Shown here: piece after piece, positions 26,065 through 35,624 of the stretch
Position numbering within the stretch: the stretch's first letter is position 1
Layout of the letters: the number at the start of each line of letters is the position of its first letter
Origin: an uncultured Desulfovibrio sp.
Lineage (GTDB): Bacteria; Desulfobacterota; Desulfovibrionia; Desulfovibrionales; Desulfovibrionaceae
NCBI GenBank assembly: GCA_934546745.1
Contig: CAKTDV010000022.1
Coordinates: 1 to 45,215 of the forward strand
DNA: 45,215 nucleotides
Direction: 5' to 3'
Program-made: the position numbers and the translations under genes
The notes under the pieces: generated by a model
Databases searched by the model: none
What the model saw: the letters and a program-made list of their open reading frames with translations, nothing else
Told to the model about the DNA's origin: nothing

Positions 26065-26922
26065 TCAGGCGGGCCGGGTGAAGAGGTTCAGCCCCGCGAA
26101 GAGGGTACGCAGCCGGTGCGCATCGAACGGCAGGTATTCCGCGATGGTGAAACCGACCACGTCGGCTTCCTCCGTAATGCGGTGCAGGATTCCGGCCAGG
26201 TGCTCCATCGTCATTTTCCCGCCGCCGGAGCCGTCGCCGGTCAGGGCCGGATTGGCGAAGTAGGTGGAGTGGAACAGGCGTTCGTCAAGCACGTCGATAT
26301 CCAGATGGACAAGGAGATGATCGAAGCGCGCCATGAATGCGGCGATCTCGCTGTCCGTGACAAAACCGGAGGTCTGCACGCGGTAGGGGACGCCGTGATC
26401 GTCCAGAAAGGCCCTCTGGTAGGCATGGAGTTCCTGAAGGCCGACATAGAGGATGTCCTCCGGCCCGAACGGAGGATGTTCCCTCAGGGATGTGAGGGAG
26501 GCGTCGCCACAGCCCAGCAGGGAGGCGAGAACCATGGCATGGGCGTTGGGATAGCCGTCCGCCGGTGTGGAAACGTCGGGGTGCGCGTCAATCCAGATGA
26601 TGCCGGTACGTTCGTATTTGCCGTGCAGGTAGTCGAACGGGGCCTGCGACACAAGGCAGTTGCCGCCGATGGTGATGATTCTGTCGGGATTTGCCGCGCG
26701 GATTTTTTGCGCGGCGTCCCTGATGCCGCGAAGAATCTGATCTTTTGCGTGGATGCCGTCGGTTATGGTTCCGGCGCTTCCGTCCGGCGGATCAATGTCC
26801 ACGCGCACCAGGGGCTGCGCCTCGTTCGGCGGCAGAATGTGCGCCAGAAGATGCGCTCCGAACCAGTAGGTCTCCAGTCCGCCGCCAGCAAAGTCGGGAT
26901 AGAGCAATCGGATGGTCTTCAT
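26065..26922 (-). CDS. Arginase/agmatinase-family protein with Cys metal ligand
   Basis: The 285-residue protein has the ureohydrolase fold motifs: GGNC at 86-89 (normally GGxH), WIDAHPDVST with D112, H114 and D116, and HLDIDVLD with D208, D210 and D213. Only the first manganese ligand is changed, from His to Cys89. The alteration lies in an otherwise well-conserved context (ITIGGNCLVSQAPFDYL), so it looks like a subfamily trait and not decay. Substrate unknown; a guanidino compound is likely. It lies 31 bp after selU's start in the same direction, possibly one operon. Confidence 0.8.
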   Translation of the reverse strand: MKTIRLLYPDFAGGGLETYWFGAHLLAHILPPNEAQPLVRVDIDPPDGSAGTITDGIHAKDQILRGIRDAAQKIRAANPDRIITIGGNCLVSQAPFDYLHGKYERTGIIWIDAHPDVSTPADGYPNAHAMVLASLLGCGDASLTSLREHPPFGPEDILYVGLQELHAYQRAFLDDHGVPYRVQTSGFVTDSEIAAFMARFDHLLVHLDIDVLDERLFHSTYFANPALTGDGSGGGKMTMEHLAGILHRITEEADVVGFTIAEYLPFDAHRLRTLFAGLNLFTRPA

Positions 26923-26995
26923 GTTTTCTTCCTAGGCGTGTTTTGGGGAAAGGGGTCAGCCGCAAAAGCCGCGCGCCTCCGGCCGGCGGAACGGT

Positions 26996-27796
26996 TCACA
27001 GCGGGATCGTTTCCAGATCGTCGGGAACGAACAGATTGCCCGCGTAATATTGTTTGCCTTCTTCCCTGTAGCGTTCCTTGCGGTGGGCCATATCGTGATC
27101 CTCCGTGTGGTACAGCAGCAGGTTCCTGACGTTCAGGCGGGCGGCAAGCTCGCAGGCGTCCTTCACGGTGGAGTGGCGTTTTTCGTAGGGGGCGAAGACA
27201 TCCGCCTGCGAATGCAGGCAGAAGGCCTCGTGCAGCAGCCACGCGCTGTTCCCGGCATACGGGTAGGCGCGGGGTGGGCAGGGTTCGTCGCCGCAGCAGG
27301 TCAGGTGTTCACCGTCGCGCAGGTTCATGCGGAAGCCGAACTGTTTCGTTTTTGTGGAATGCATATCGAAAAATGTCACCTGCCGGCCGAGGATCGTTTT
27401 CTGTTCGCCGTCCCGCACTGTGATCAGGTGCAGCCGCTTGCCGATGAAGCGGGTCTCCTCTTTCTGGAGAAGTTTTTCCGCCATGTCGCGGAGCAGGGCG
27501 ATGACGCCGTCATGCCCGTAAACGACGGCGTCGCCGCCATAGCTTCCCTGATGCAGGGCATGGCAGATGGCGCGGATCATCCAGACAATGCCCAGGATGT
27601 GATCCACATGCCTGTGGGTGACGAAGAGCGTCCGTACGCTCCCCAGGGTGATGCCCGCGTGTCTGAGCTGGCGCAGTATGCCGTTCCCCCCGCCGCCGTC
27701 GACAAGAAAACAGAGGCCGTCTTCCTGAAGCGTGAAACAGGTGTTGTAGCATTCCGTGACCATCGCGTGCCCCGTTCCCAGCATGGTGAGGTGCAT
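26996..27796 (-). CDS. MBL-fold metallohydrolase (RNase Z-like)
   Basis: 266 residues with the metal motif THRHVDH (H61, H63, D65, H66), and an N-terminal MHLTMLGTGHAMVTECYNTC typical of the RNase Z/Atsa-like group. Later metal ligands are plausible in FFDMHSTKTK and LLLYHTEDHD. It lacks the long exosite arm of RNase Z. The substrate is unknown. ATG 27796 has AGGAGG 8 nt upstream. The tRNA-Lys gene lies directly upstream on the same strand but ends in its own terminator. Confidence 0.82.
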   Translation of the reverse strand: MHLTMLGTGHAMVTECYNTCFTLQEDGLCFLVDGGGGNGILRQLRHAGITLGSVRTLFVTHRHVDHILGIVWMIRAICHALHQGSYGGDAVVYGHDGVIALLRDMAEKLLQKEETRFIGKRLHLITVRDGEQKTILGRQVTFFDMHSTKTKQFGFRMNLRDGEHLTCCGDEPCPPRAYPYAGNSAWLLHEAFCLHSQADVFAPYEKRHSTVKDACELAARLNVRNLLLYHTEDHDMAHRKERYREEGKQYYAGNLFVPDDLETIPL

Positions 27797-27878
27797 ACGG
27801 CGGGCCTCCTTGCGCGTCTTTCGGGGCGGTACCCCGCATTTCCCCCTGTCCGCGACGCCGCGGGCGTGTGCGGGAAAC

Positions 27879-27917
27879 AAAAAAACGCATCCGAACCAAG
27901 ATGGTTTCGAATACGCT
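27879..27917 (-). terminator. Intrinsic terminator after tRNA-Lys
   Basis: On the minus strand a stem of about 12 bp (GGTTCGGATGCG as right arm, with G-T pairs and one bulge) is followed by seven T residues. It lies just after the tRNA 3' end. Confidence 0.7.
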
Positions 27918-27924
27918 CTTTGTC

Positions 27925-28000
<76 letters not shown>

Positions 28001-28014
28001 GCTCACAAAAAGAG

Positions 28015-28043
28015 AATCTACACGAGGTGCGTCTGCGTGTCAA
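28015..28043 (-). promoter_or_regulatory. Sigma-70 promoter of tRNA-Lys
   Basis: On the minus strand TTGACA (28043-28038) and TAGATT (28020-28015) are spaced by exactly 17 bp. The expected start is near 28008, a few nt before the mature tRNA. Confidence 0.75.
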
Positions 28044-28225
28044 GGTGTTTCTGGCGGAATGCAAAATTTTTTTACGCCGTGGAAATTCTGCTGCTTTCCG
28101 AAGAAAAAGCGGTATATTTTTTCCGAACATCCGGAACGGCGGAAGGGCCGCCGCGCCGGATGTCCGGGTGCGCGGTTCGGGCGCGCCCGCCCTTTTTCCG
28201 CTTTCCGCAAACTTGGGGAGTCCTC

Positions 28226-30145
28226 ATGACACGCCGTGGGTGCCGCCTTGCCGCCTGCTTCGCGGGCATGTGCCTTTTGCTGTTTGCCGTAGCCGTCCGG
28301 GCGGGCGGCGTAGGGGCGGACATACGCTTTGCCAGGGATCAGGAAGGTATCGTCGCGGCGGTCACGCTGCGTATGCCCGCCGGCGCCCACGCCTACGCCA
28401 GGGAACCCGGCGACGCCGGGCGGCCCGCCAGTCTGACCTTTTGCCTGAACGGCGGCGGCGCGCTGCCGGTATGGTATCCCCCTGGGGATATGCAGCGGGA
28501 TTTCTACGATAAGAACGCGACCGTCCACGTCTATGACAGCGGGACGGCGCTGTTCGCGCGCCTGCCCGGCGACGGCGCGGGAAGCCCCTACGAGGCGCGG
28601 CTGAGCCTGCTGGTCTGCACACAACGGAACTGCCTCCCTGTGGAACTTCCCCTGAAAGGCGTTGTTCCCGCATCGCTCCCCGATGCGGCGCGGCAGTCGT
28701 GGTATCAGGACTGGGTGAGGCTTTCGGCCGCACAGCCGGAAGAGGGCGGAGAAAAACGCGTCCGGCGTTTTTCCCTTGCCGGAGGCGGCGATGCGCGGGG
28801 CGGCGTCGCATGGACAACCGTGGCCCCGGAAATGAGCGGCGTTCTGCCGCTGTCCGGAGCGCCCCTGCCGCCGCCTCCCGGCGAGTTTGATTTTCAGCTC
28901 GCGCCCCGCTACAGCGCCGAGGCTCTGGAGATTACCCATCTGGGCAAGGCGCTGCTGCTCGGACTTGCGGCGGGCCTGCTTCTCAACGCCATGCCCTGCG
29001 TGCTGCCCGTGCTGACGCTCAAGATAGCGGGCCTGCTCCTGCTTGGCGGCAAGAGCAACGCCCGGGGCATACGGCGCTTCCGGGAACACAATATCTTTTT
29101 CTCCCTAGGTATCATCACGCTGTTTACCCTGCTGGCGCTGTTCCTTGGCGGCGCGGATCTCATGTGGGGGCAGCTGTATCAGCAGCAGAGCGTGCTGCTG
29201 GTACTGCTTGTGCTGATCTTTCTGATGGGGTTGTCCATGATGGGCGTCTTTACGCTGCCCATCATTGATTTGAAGGCGGGTTCCCGTTGCTCCAACCATC
29301 GCCTGCGGGCCTATCTGTCGGGCTTTGTCTCGACGTTTCTGGCGACGCCGTGCAGCGGCCCCCTTCTGGGTGGTGTGCTGGGGTGGGCCTTCACCCAGCC
29401 GCTTTTTTCCATCATGGTCGTGTTCTGGGCCGTGGGGCTGGGCATGGCGCTGCCCTACATCCTTTTCTCCATCTGGCCCCAGCTGGCGCAGATTCTGCCC
29501 AGGCCCGGCGCATGGATGAAAACCTTTGAGCGCATCGTGGGCTTCTGTCTGCTGGGCACGGCGCTGTATCTGCTCTCCATCCTGCCCATGCAACGGCATC
29601 TGCACGTTCTTATGGTGCTGTTGCTGACGTCGTTCGGCGCGTGGCTGTGGGGGCGTTTCTGCGGTCTGAACGCGCCGCCGTTGCGGCGCGGGCTGGGAGC
29701 GGCGGCCGGACTGACGCTGCTGGCGCTGTCGCTGGCCTGGGTGCTTCAGCCCTCGCCGCCGTTGCCGCGGTGGAAAACCTTTTCGCCCCACGAATTCGCG
29801 CGGGAACTGGGGAAGAAAAATCTGCTGCTGGAATTTACCGCCGACTGGTGCCCTACCTGTAAATTTGTTGAGGCGAGCGTGCTGACCGATGATCGCCTGC
29901 GCCGGTGGAAAACCCGCTACGGCATGGAACTCGTGCGCGTGGATCTCACCGCGCCCAACGCCTTTGCGACGCGCCTCTGCGAAGCCCTTGGCAGCAAGAG
30001 CATCCCCGTCACGGCCCTGTTCCCCGCCGGAGAAGCCGCGCGCCAGCCTGTTGTTCTTCGCGATGTCTACACGGCCGGCGATCTGGAGCGCGCGCTGGAT
30101 CAGGCCTTTGCCGGTCCGGCGGGAACGGACGGCGACGGGCGGTGA
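28226..30145 (+). CDS. dsbD: Thiol:disulfide interchange protein DsbD
   Basis: DsbD carries electrons from cytoplasmic thioredoxin to periplasmic thiol proteins. The 639-residue protein has a signal peptide (1-26), an N-terminal periplasmic domain with a Cys pair (LVCTQRNCLPVE), eight or so membrane helices with the redox cysteines C258 (NAMPCVLPVL) and C376 (LATPCSGPLLG), and a C-terminal thioredoxin domain with C542 and C545 (DWCPTCKF). All three redox pairs are present. ATG 28226 is chosen by GGGGAG upstream and a proper signal peptide; the open frame before it is spurious. Confidence 0.92.
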   Translation: MTRRGCRLAACFAGMCLLLFAVAVRAGGVGADIRFARDQEGIVAAVTLRMPAGAHAYAREPGDAGRPASLTFCLNGGGALPVWYPPGDMQRDFYDKNATVHVYDSGTALFARLPGDGAGSPYEARLSLLVCTQRNCLPVELPLKGVVPASLPDAARQSWYQDWVRLSAAQPEEGGEKRVRRFSLAGGGDARGGVAWTTVAPEMSGVLPLSGAPLPPPPGEFDFQLAPRYSAEALEITHLGKALLLGLAAGLLLNAMPCVLPVLTLKIAGLLLLGGKSNARGIRRFREHNIFFSLGIITLFTLLALFLGGADLMWGQLYQQQSVLLVLLVLIFLMGLSMMGVFTLPIIDLKAGSRCSNHRLRAYLSGFVSTFLATPCSGPLLGGVLGWAFTQPLFSIMVVFWAVGLGMALPYILFSIWPQLAQILPRPGAWMKTFERIVGFCLLGTALYLLSILPMQRHLHVLMVLLLTSFGAWLWGRFCGLNAPPLRRGLGAAAGLTLLALSLAWVLQPSPPLPRWKTFSPHEFARELGKKNLLLEFTADWCPTCKFVEASVLTDDRLRRWKTRYGMELVRVDLTAPNAFATRLCEALGSKSIPVTALFPAGEAARQPVVLRDVYTAGDLERALDQAFAGPAGTDGDGR

Positions 30146-30266
30146 CGCGGCAATCCGGGAATCCGGGCAAAAAGCGCTTGGCAAAAAAGCGCCCCGTGCG
30201 TATAGTCCGTACACGTCATGGCCGCGTAACACGACAAGGGCGGCGGGACGAAACCGCGAGGATATC

Positions 30267-30506
30267 ATGGGTTCCCACATACCATTTGCGGACGATCAAC
30301 CCTTCGCGCTCAAGGTCAAGACGCTGGCCGATGAGGAGCTGCTGGAAATATGGGAAGAAACACAGCAGCTTGCGGGTATGATCCGTAAAGAGCTTCACAC
30401 GGATATAGCGCTGACGCCGGAATATGAGCGGGTCATCGTGGCGGAGCTCAGTCTGCGTTCCGGCCGCCGTCTTGCCGGATGCAAAAGCGGCGGCGTCTGT
30501 CTCTAA
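30267..30506 (+). CDS. Small conserved-looking protein of unknown function
   Basis: 79 residues, mostly helical and acidic in the middle (LADEELLEIWEETQQLAGMI), with a cysteine-containing tail (GCKSGGVCL). ATG 30267 is preceded by GCGAGGATATC, a good SD. A terminator follows at 30545. No family recognised; the balanced amino-acid composition and SD support coding. Confidence 0.6.
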   Translation: MGSHIPFADDQPFALKVKTLADEELLEIWEETQQLAGMIRKELHTDIALTPEYERVIVAELSLRSGRRLAGCKSGGVCL

Positions 30507-30544
30507 GAGCATGCCGCGTGTGGCATTTTTCACGCGAGGAAGGA

Positions 30545-30570
30545 AAAGGCCCGCCATATGGCGGGCCTTT
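30545..30570. terminator. Bidirectional terminator
   Basis: Perfect 26-bp palindrome AAAGGCCCGCCAT/ATGGCGGGCCTTT between the convergent small gene and the B12-radical SAM gene, with short A/T runs at both ends. Confidence 0.75.
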
Positions 30571-30590
30571 CGCGTTGTCTGGCGTTGTGG

Positions 30591-33224
30591 CTACGCTGGC
30601 GGAAACCGGCTGCCGTCGTCGAAGAGCTGGGCGATCTTGCGCAGGCGCAGGCGCGCGGGCAGATCGCCGTCCCCGTCCAGCGGGCGCAGCGCGGCAAGGC
30701 AGAGGACGAGGGGCGACATATAGGCTTCGCTCCAGTCAAAGGTCAGGCGCGCCGCGCCGTCGGCATCGCAACGCAGGCTGAGGAACAGGGGGCGGATGTC
30801 CACCTCCCTGAGCTCGCCCTTCTTGTTTTCGCGCTGGATGAGGCAGGTGTCCCGCGCCATGAGATCCCGCAGGAGGGCGACGGCGCGGGCGGTGTCTTCG
30901 GCGTCGTGCAGCCGCAGGCGGAAAACCTCGGCCGTCGCCTGTTCGGTGCGATGCCGCTTGTCTGTTTTTTCCACGGCGCGGATGCCGATACCCTGCGGCA
31001 GCATGGGGCCGAGCCGGGCGGCCACGGCGTCGGGGGACAGGTGGCGGCGCAGGGTGATGGCGAACCATTCCACCTCGCTCTGGACGCCGACAGGGAGGGC
31101 GCGCCCGAAAGAGAGCAGGGGCAGCGGGTGGAAGCCTCGCGAAAAACTCATGGGAACCCCGGCGCGGCGCAGGGCGCGTTCCAGAACGGCCTGCAATTCA
31201 AGATGGCTCAGGTAGGCGCCGCCGTCGAGCTTGGTATGCCAGATGCGGTACTCCACGGCCTTGAAGACGAGCGCTGGATCCAGCTGGGGCGGCGTTTTGC
31301 CGTATTCGGCGCAGATGATGTTGCCATCGGCGTCGCGCCGGGGCTGATGGGACTGCTGATCCCGCTGGGGAAAGACGAGGCGGTGCCTGTGCGGCAGGGT
31401 CTCGCCGTCGCGGCGGGAGGCGTGGGGCAGCAGGGAAGGCCCGGCGGGAGTGTCGCAGGCGCCGCAGAGGGTGCAGCCGCCATAGCGGCAGTCCCTGGTG
31501 ATCTTGCCGGCGTAGGCGCGTTCCCGTTCCCGGCGCAGAAAATCCTCGCTGATGCCCGCTTCCAGATGCGCCCATGGCAGCGGCGCGTCAAGGGCCGGGC
31601 CGCGCGTACAGGCGCCGGCGTCAATACCGCATTCCTCCAGCGCTTCCAGCCACGGCTCAAGACGGAAATGCTCCATCCAGCTGCTGAAGACGGCCCCCTT
31701 GCGGTAGGCCCGTTCCACCACGTCCGCCAGCGAGCGATCCGCGCGCGACAGAATCCCCTCCAGATGGCTTACGGCGGGTTCATGCCAGCGAAGCTTGAGG
31801 AACTTCACGCCCTTGAAGGCATCGCGCACCAGACGCACGCGGCGTTCGATCTCTTCCTGGGAAATCTGCGGCTCCCATTGGAACGGGGTGAAGGGCTTGG
31901 GCACGAAGGGAGAGAGGGAGGCCGTCACCTGGAGGCGCGGATTTCCCCTGCCCGCGGCGTCGCGCACCTTGCGGCAAAGTTCGGCGATGGCCAGGAGATC
32001 GGCGTCGGTTTCCGTGGGCAGACCGATCATGAAATAGAGTTTGACCTGCCTCCAGCCGTATTCCAGCAGCTTCTGCGCATGGAGGAGCAGTTCCTCCTCG
32101 GTCACGCCCTTGTTGATGACGTCGCGCAGGCGCTGGCTGCCCGCCTCCGGGGCCAGCGTGCAGCCGGTGCGGCGCACGTCGGCCATGCGGCGCATGATGC
32201 CGTCGTCGATGGAACCCACACGCAGCGAGGGGAGGGAAAAGCTGATCTGTTCCTGGGCGCAGCGATCCAGAACGCCGTCGCACAGGGTCTTGAGCGCGGA
32301 AAAATCGCCGGTGCTGAGCGAGAGGAAGGAAATTTCGTCAAAACCCGTCTGGCTGAGGCAATCATCCAGAAGGCGGCGGATATCCGGCAGGCCGCGTTCC
32401 CGTACCGGGCGATAGGTCATGCCCGCATGGCAGAAACGGCAGCCGCGCGTACAGCCGCGCGCAATTTCCAGGGACAGACGGTTATGGACGGCCCCGATGG
32501 GCACGACCTGCGCCGTGGGGTAGGCGGCGTCGTCCAGATCCGCCACAATGCGGCGTTGCGGGCGGTGATCCGGAAAAAGGGGGCGCAGGCGTCCGTCACC
32601 GTCAGGCGCAAAGAACGAGGGGACGTAGACGCCCGGAATATGGCGCGCCTGTTCCAGAAAGGCCTGGCGCGTCCAGTCGCCGGCAAGGGCTTCTTCCAGC
32701 AGGCGCAGCACATCGGGCAGCAGTTCCTCCCCGTCGCCGAGCATCATCAGATCGATGAAGGGGGCCAGCGGTTCGGCGCTGAGGAGCGCGCCGCCTCCCG
32801 CCATGATCAGCGGGCATTCCCGCAGGCTTGGGGGGCGCCGCTCCGTGCGGAGCGGAATGCCCGCCAGATCGAGCATATACAGGACGTTGGTGTAGCAGAG
32901 CTCATGCGTAATGGAAAAGCCCACGGCATGGAGCTTCGCCAGCGGCGTGCCCGATTCCAGCGTGCACAGCGGCGCGCCATGCCCGCGGAGCAGGTCGCCG
33001 GCCTCCACATCCGGCGCCATGACGCGTTCGGCCCACCAGCGCGGCACGGTGTTGACAATGCCGTACAGAATCTTCTGCCCCAGATAGGACATGCCTACTT
33101 CATACGTATCGGGAAACGCCAGCGCCACACGCAGGGCAACGGCGTCGGGGTCCTTGCGGCAGACGCCGTCCTCTATTCCGGCGTAACGGCTCGGACGCGG
33201 CAAAACGGGCAGCAGTGAACGCAT
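30591..33224 (-). CDS. B12-binding-type radical SAM protein fused to DUF2344 (TIGR03960 plus TIGR03936)
   Basis: The 877-residue protein joins two units. Residues 1 to about 600 are a TIGR03960-like radical SAM protein with an N-terminal cobalamin-like Rossmann domain (FPDTYEVGMSYLGQKILYGI) and the cluster motif RGCTRGCRFCHAG. Residues from about 640 are a DUF2344 domain (VEYRIWHTKLDGGAYLSHLE, MSFSRGFHPLPLLSFG). In many bacteria these are separate neighbours; fusion is common in this lineage and in Firmicutes. The substrate is unknown; co-occurrence with ribonuclease E/G-type genes has suggested an RNA or ribosome role. A cysteine cluster (DCRYGGCTLCGAC) between the units may bind another metal centre. 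Confidence 0.88.
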   Translation of the reverse strand: MRSLLPVLPRPSRYAGIEDGVCRKDPDAVALRVALAFPDTYEVGMSYLGQKILYGIVNTVPRWWAERVMAPDVEAGDLLRGHGAPLCTLESGTPLAKLHAVGFSITHELCYTNVLYMLDLAGIPLRTERRPPSLRECPLIMAGGGALLSAEPLAPFIDLMMLGDGEELLPDVLRLLEEALAGDWTRQAFLEQARHIPGVYVPSFFAPDGDGRLRPLFPDHRPQRRIVADLDDAAYPTAQVVPIGAVHNRLSLEIARGCTRGCRFCHAGMTYRPVRERGLPDIRRLLDDCLSQTGFDEISFLSLSTGDFSALKTLCDGVLDRCAQEQISFSLPSLRVGSIDDGIMRRMADVRRTGCTLAPEAGSQRLRDVINKGVTEEELLLHAQKLLEYGWRQVKLYFMIGLPTETDADLLAIAELCRKVRDAAGRGNPRLQVTASLSPFVPKPFTPFQWEPQISQEEIERRVRLVRDAFKGVKFLKLRWHEPAVSHLEGILSRADRSLADVVERAYRKGAVFSSWMEHFRLEPWLEALEECGIDAGACTRGPALDAPLPWAHLEAGISEDFLRRERERAYAGKITRDCRYGGCTLCGACDTPAGPSLLPHASRRDGETLPHRHRLVFPQRDQQSHQPRRDADGNIICAEYGKTPPQLDPALVFKAVEYRIWHTKLDGGAYLSHLELQAVLERALRRAGVPMSFSRGFHPLPLLSFGRALPVGVQSEVEWFAITLRRHLSPDAVAARLGPMLPQGIGIRAVEKTDKRHRTEQATAEVFRLRLHDAEDTARAVALLRDLMARDTCLIQRENKKGELREVDIRPLFLSLRCDADGAARLTFDWSEAYMSPLVLCLAALRPLDGDGDLPARLRLRKIAQLFDDGSRFPPA

Positions 33225-33269
33225 GACACACTCTGGATGTTACGTGGTTGCGGAAAGGAAAGGGAAAGA

Positions 33270-33299
33270 GAACCCCCTTCGCCATCAAAGGGGGTTTTT
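33270..33299 (+). terminator. Hairpin terminator between minus-strand genes
   Basis: AACCCCCTT pairs with AAGGGGGTT around the loop CGCCATCA, followed by TTT. On the minus strand the stem is followed by a pyrimidine-rich run (CTCTTTCCC), so it may also end the Sm-like gene's transcript. Confidence 0.6.
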
Positions 33300-33383
33300 C
33301 GCATACGGAAAGCGCGCGGCGGAACGAACGCGGTTTTTCCAGCGGCGCTTCTGGAAGGGATGCAGCGCAAAAGCGGAATGCGC

Positions 33384-33725
33384 CTAGGAAATCAGGCCGC
33401 TGCCGGAGCCGGGCATGGGGCCGGAACCGAACTGGAGCTTGCCGAGACCGCCCGCCACGGTGAGGTTGGTGCAGGCCTCGATGTACTTGTCCTGGAGTTC
33501 CCTGGGGGTATCGGCATAGCGGTAGAGGAAGAATTTGCCCTCGATCTGGCCGGTGAAGTTGGGTTCGAAGGGATAGCCGTAAGGCATCATGACCATCTGC
33601 ACGCCCTGCTGGGAGGGAATGGTCTGAATGGCGGCAACCTCGGTCAGCATGTCGTTTCCGGCGTCGTACTTGCCGATGACCAGTTCGCCGGTCAGCAGTT
33701 TCATCAGACGGATGTCGTAAGCCAT
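33384..33725 (-). CDS. Small Sm-like (LSm-type) protein, tentative
   Basis: 113 residues beginning MAYDIRLMKLLTGELVIGKY, a pattern like the first Sm strand pair, followed by IQTIPSQQGVQMVMMPYGYP and a helical region (RELQDKYIEACTNL). The tail is Gly/Pro/Ser-rich. Small LSm-like proteins starting with a KLLTGE motif occur in phages and bacteria, but this assignment rests on pattern only. ATG 33725 has AAGGAGC upstream; the longer frame to 33797 has no SD. Confidence 0.5.
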   Translation of the reverse strand: MAYDIRLMKLLTGELVIGKYDAGNDMLTEVAAIQTIPSQQGVQMVMMPYGYPFEPNFTGQIEGKFFLYRYADTPRELQDKYIEACTNLTVAGGLGKLQFGSGPMPGSGSGLIS

Positions 33726-33912
33726 GAATATGCTCCTTGTGGGACGTGCCGCCGAAGGGGCCGCCCGGAATAGAGAAGGGGGGAACGCCTCCCGCATCCA
33801 TGAGGCGCGTGGGCGCGCCGCCCTGTTGACGTACCTATGACGTAGACGCGGGATCGCACCCTGTCAAGGCTTTTTCGCTTGCCTCCGTCCACAAAGCGGG
33901 TAGACTGATCGC

Positions 33913-34695
33913 ATGAGCAGAAAACTACTGATGGCGGCAGGGGATGCCAGCGCGATGGGACATGCGTTTGCCAACGGCGATCTGCTGCGTCTGGCGTTGA
34001 CGCACAGTTCGTGGGCCAACGAGCACGGCGCAGGGCAGGATCATAACGAGCGGCTGGAATTTCTGGGCGACGCGGTGCTGGAGCTGTGCGTCTCCCAGAA
34101 GCTTTTCTGCGCCATTCCCGGAGCGCGGGAAGGGGAGCTGACCCGCCTGCGTTCCGAGCTGGTAAGCACGGAGAGCCTTGCGCGGCGGGCCCGCGAACAG
34201 GGGCTGGACAAGCGGCTGCTGCTGGGCCGGGGCGAGGAGCGCCAGGGCGGCCGGGAACGGGATACCGTGCTGAGCGATGTGTTCGAGGCTGTGCTTGGGG
34301 CCGTGTTTTCCGACGGCGGCTTTTCCGCGGCACAGCGGGCCGTGGAGCATGTCTTTGCCGGGCTGTGGCCGCACTGGGAAGGAGAGGCGCCGCGCAGGAA
34401 GGATTTCAAGACGCTTTTGCAGGAAGAGTGCCAGCATACGTTCGGCGCGTTGCCGGCCTATGTGCTTCTTGAAAGCAGCGGGCCGGAACATGCGCCCCTG
34501 TTCCGGGTCAGCGTGACGCTGCCTGACGGGCGGGTGTTTGAGGCCGAGGGCGGCGGGCGCAAGAGGGCCGAACACGAGGCCGCGCGCAAGGCGCTGGCAC
34601 TGTTGCGTGGGCTGCCTGACGGAGATGCCGGGGCTGGGGGCGGAGGTTCTCCGGCGGCTCATGGGGAGCCGCCGGAAGGAAGCCTTCCCAGGTGA
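33913..34695 (+). CDS. rnc: Ribonuclease III
   Basis: RNase III cuts double-stranded RNA in rRNA processing and mRNA decay. The catalytic signature NERLEFLGDAVLEL is at 45-58 (E49, D53) and the second acidic pair is D122 and E125 (LSDVFEAVLGAVF). A dsRNA-binding domain follows at about 165-235. At 260 residues it carries a short Gly/Pro-rich C-terminal extension. The start ATG 33913 has little SD. The hairpin RNAs predicted at 38.8-40.1 kb would be natural substrates, which is speculation. Confidence 0.94.
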   Translation: MSRKLLMAAGDASAMGHAFANGDLLRLALTHSSWANEHGAGQDHNERLEFLGDAVLELCVSQKLFCAIPGAREGELTRLRSELVSTESLARRAREQGLDKRLLLGRGEERQGGRERDTVLSDVFEAVLGAVFSDGGFSAAQRAVEHVFAGLWPHWEGEAPRRKDFKTLLQEECQHTFGALPAYVLLESSGPEHAPLFRVSVTLPDGRVFEAEGGGRKRAEHEAARKALALLRGLPDGDAGAGGGGSPAAHGEPPEGSLPR

Positions 34696-34704
34696 GAGAC
34701 GGCG

Positions 34705-35502
34705 TCACAGCAGCGCCATGATCATGCGGAGATCCACAAGGATCAGGAAGATCGCGAACGCCTTCTTGAGTTTTGACGTGGGCAGGGAGTGCGAGAGTTT
34801 CGCGCCAAGGGGCGCCGTGCAGAAGCTTGCGGCGGCGATGCACACCAGCGCGGACACATGCACAAAGCCGAGACAGCCGGCGGGCAGGCCCGCCTGATGC
34901 CAGCCGCCGATGACATAGCTGAGCGTTCCGGCAACGGCGATGGGGAAGCCGATGGCCGCCGACGTGCCGACGGCATGGTGCAGCGGCACGTTGCAGTAGC
35001 TCATGAACGGTACGGAAAGGGTGCCGCCGCCGATGCCGACAAAGCTGGACACAAGGCCGATGACGCCGCCCGCGCCCGCCGTGCCGAGCGGGCCGGGCAT
35101 TTCGCGCGTGGCGGGGGGGCGGTAGCTGGAAAGCATCTGCACGGCCACAAAGGCAAGAAAGCAGATGAAAAAGACCTTGAGAAAGAGCGTGGGCATGTGG
35201 CTTGCCACCAGCCCGCCGCCGAAGGTGCCGATGAGAATGCCGGGCGTGATGCGCCGGAAGATGTCCCAGTGCACGGCCCCGCGCCTGTTGTGGGCGCGGG
35301 CGCTGGAAATGGACGTGATCATGATGCTGGCCAGCGAGGTTCCCAGCGCCAGCTGCTGCACGAACTCCGGCGGGATGCCCCGCGCGGGAAAGACGGAAAC
35401 CAGCATGGGGACAATGACAATGCCCCCGCCAACGCCGAGCAGCCCGGCCAGAACGCCGGCAACGGCCCCGCAACACAGGTAGACCAGAAGGGAAACCAGC
35501 AT
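34705..35502 (-). CDS. TauE/SafE-family permease
   Basis: 265 residues and about eight membrane helices with the family's two glycine-rich repeats, AGLLGVGGGIVIVPMLVSVF near residue 20 and FVGIGGGTLSVPFMSY near residue 155. Members export sulphite, sulphoacetate or other organosulphur anions. In a sulphur-metabolising anaerobe this fits, but the substrate cannot be told. ATG 35502 follows AGGAGG. It is convergent with rnc, ending 9 bp away. Confidence 0.85.
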   Translation of the reverse strand: MLVSLLVYLCCGAVAGVLAGLLGVGGGIVIVPMLVSVFPARGIPPEFVQQLALGTSLASIMITSISSARAHNRRGAVHWDIFRRITPGILIGTFGGGLVASHMPTLFLKVFFICFLAFVAVQMLSSYRPPATREMPGPLGTAGAGGVIGLVSSFVGIGGGTLSVPFMSYCNVPLHHAVGTSAAIGFPIAVAGTLSYVIGGWHQAGLPAGCLGFVHVSALVCIAAASFCTAPLGAKLSHSLPTSKLKKAFAIFLILVDLRMIMALL

Positions 35503-35624
35503 GAAACCTCCTCATTGGGAACGCGCCTGTTTCCGCCGCGGCGCGTGTCCTGTCATGCTCTAGGGCGCGAGCCGTGATTTCGTCAAGAGATTTCCCGCGG
35601 GCCGTCCCTCCGGCGGATTGCCCC

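Noticed and set aside
30558..33218. An 886-codon plus-strand frame opposite the B12-radical SAM gene
   Set aside because: No motif or SD; the minus-strand gene has clear conserved motifs throughout.
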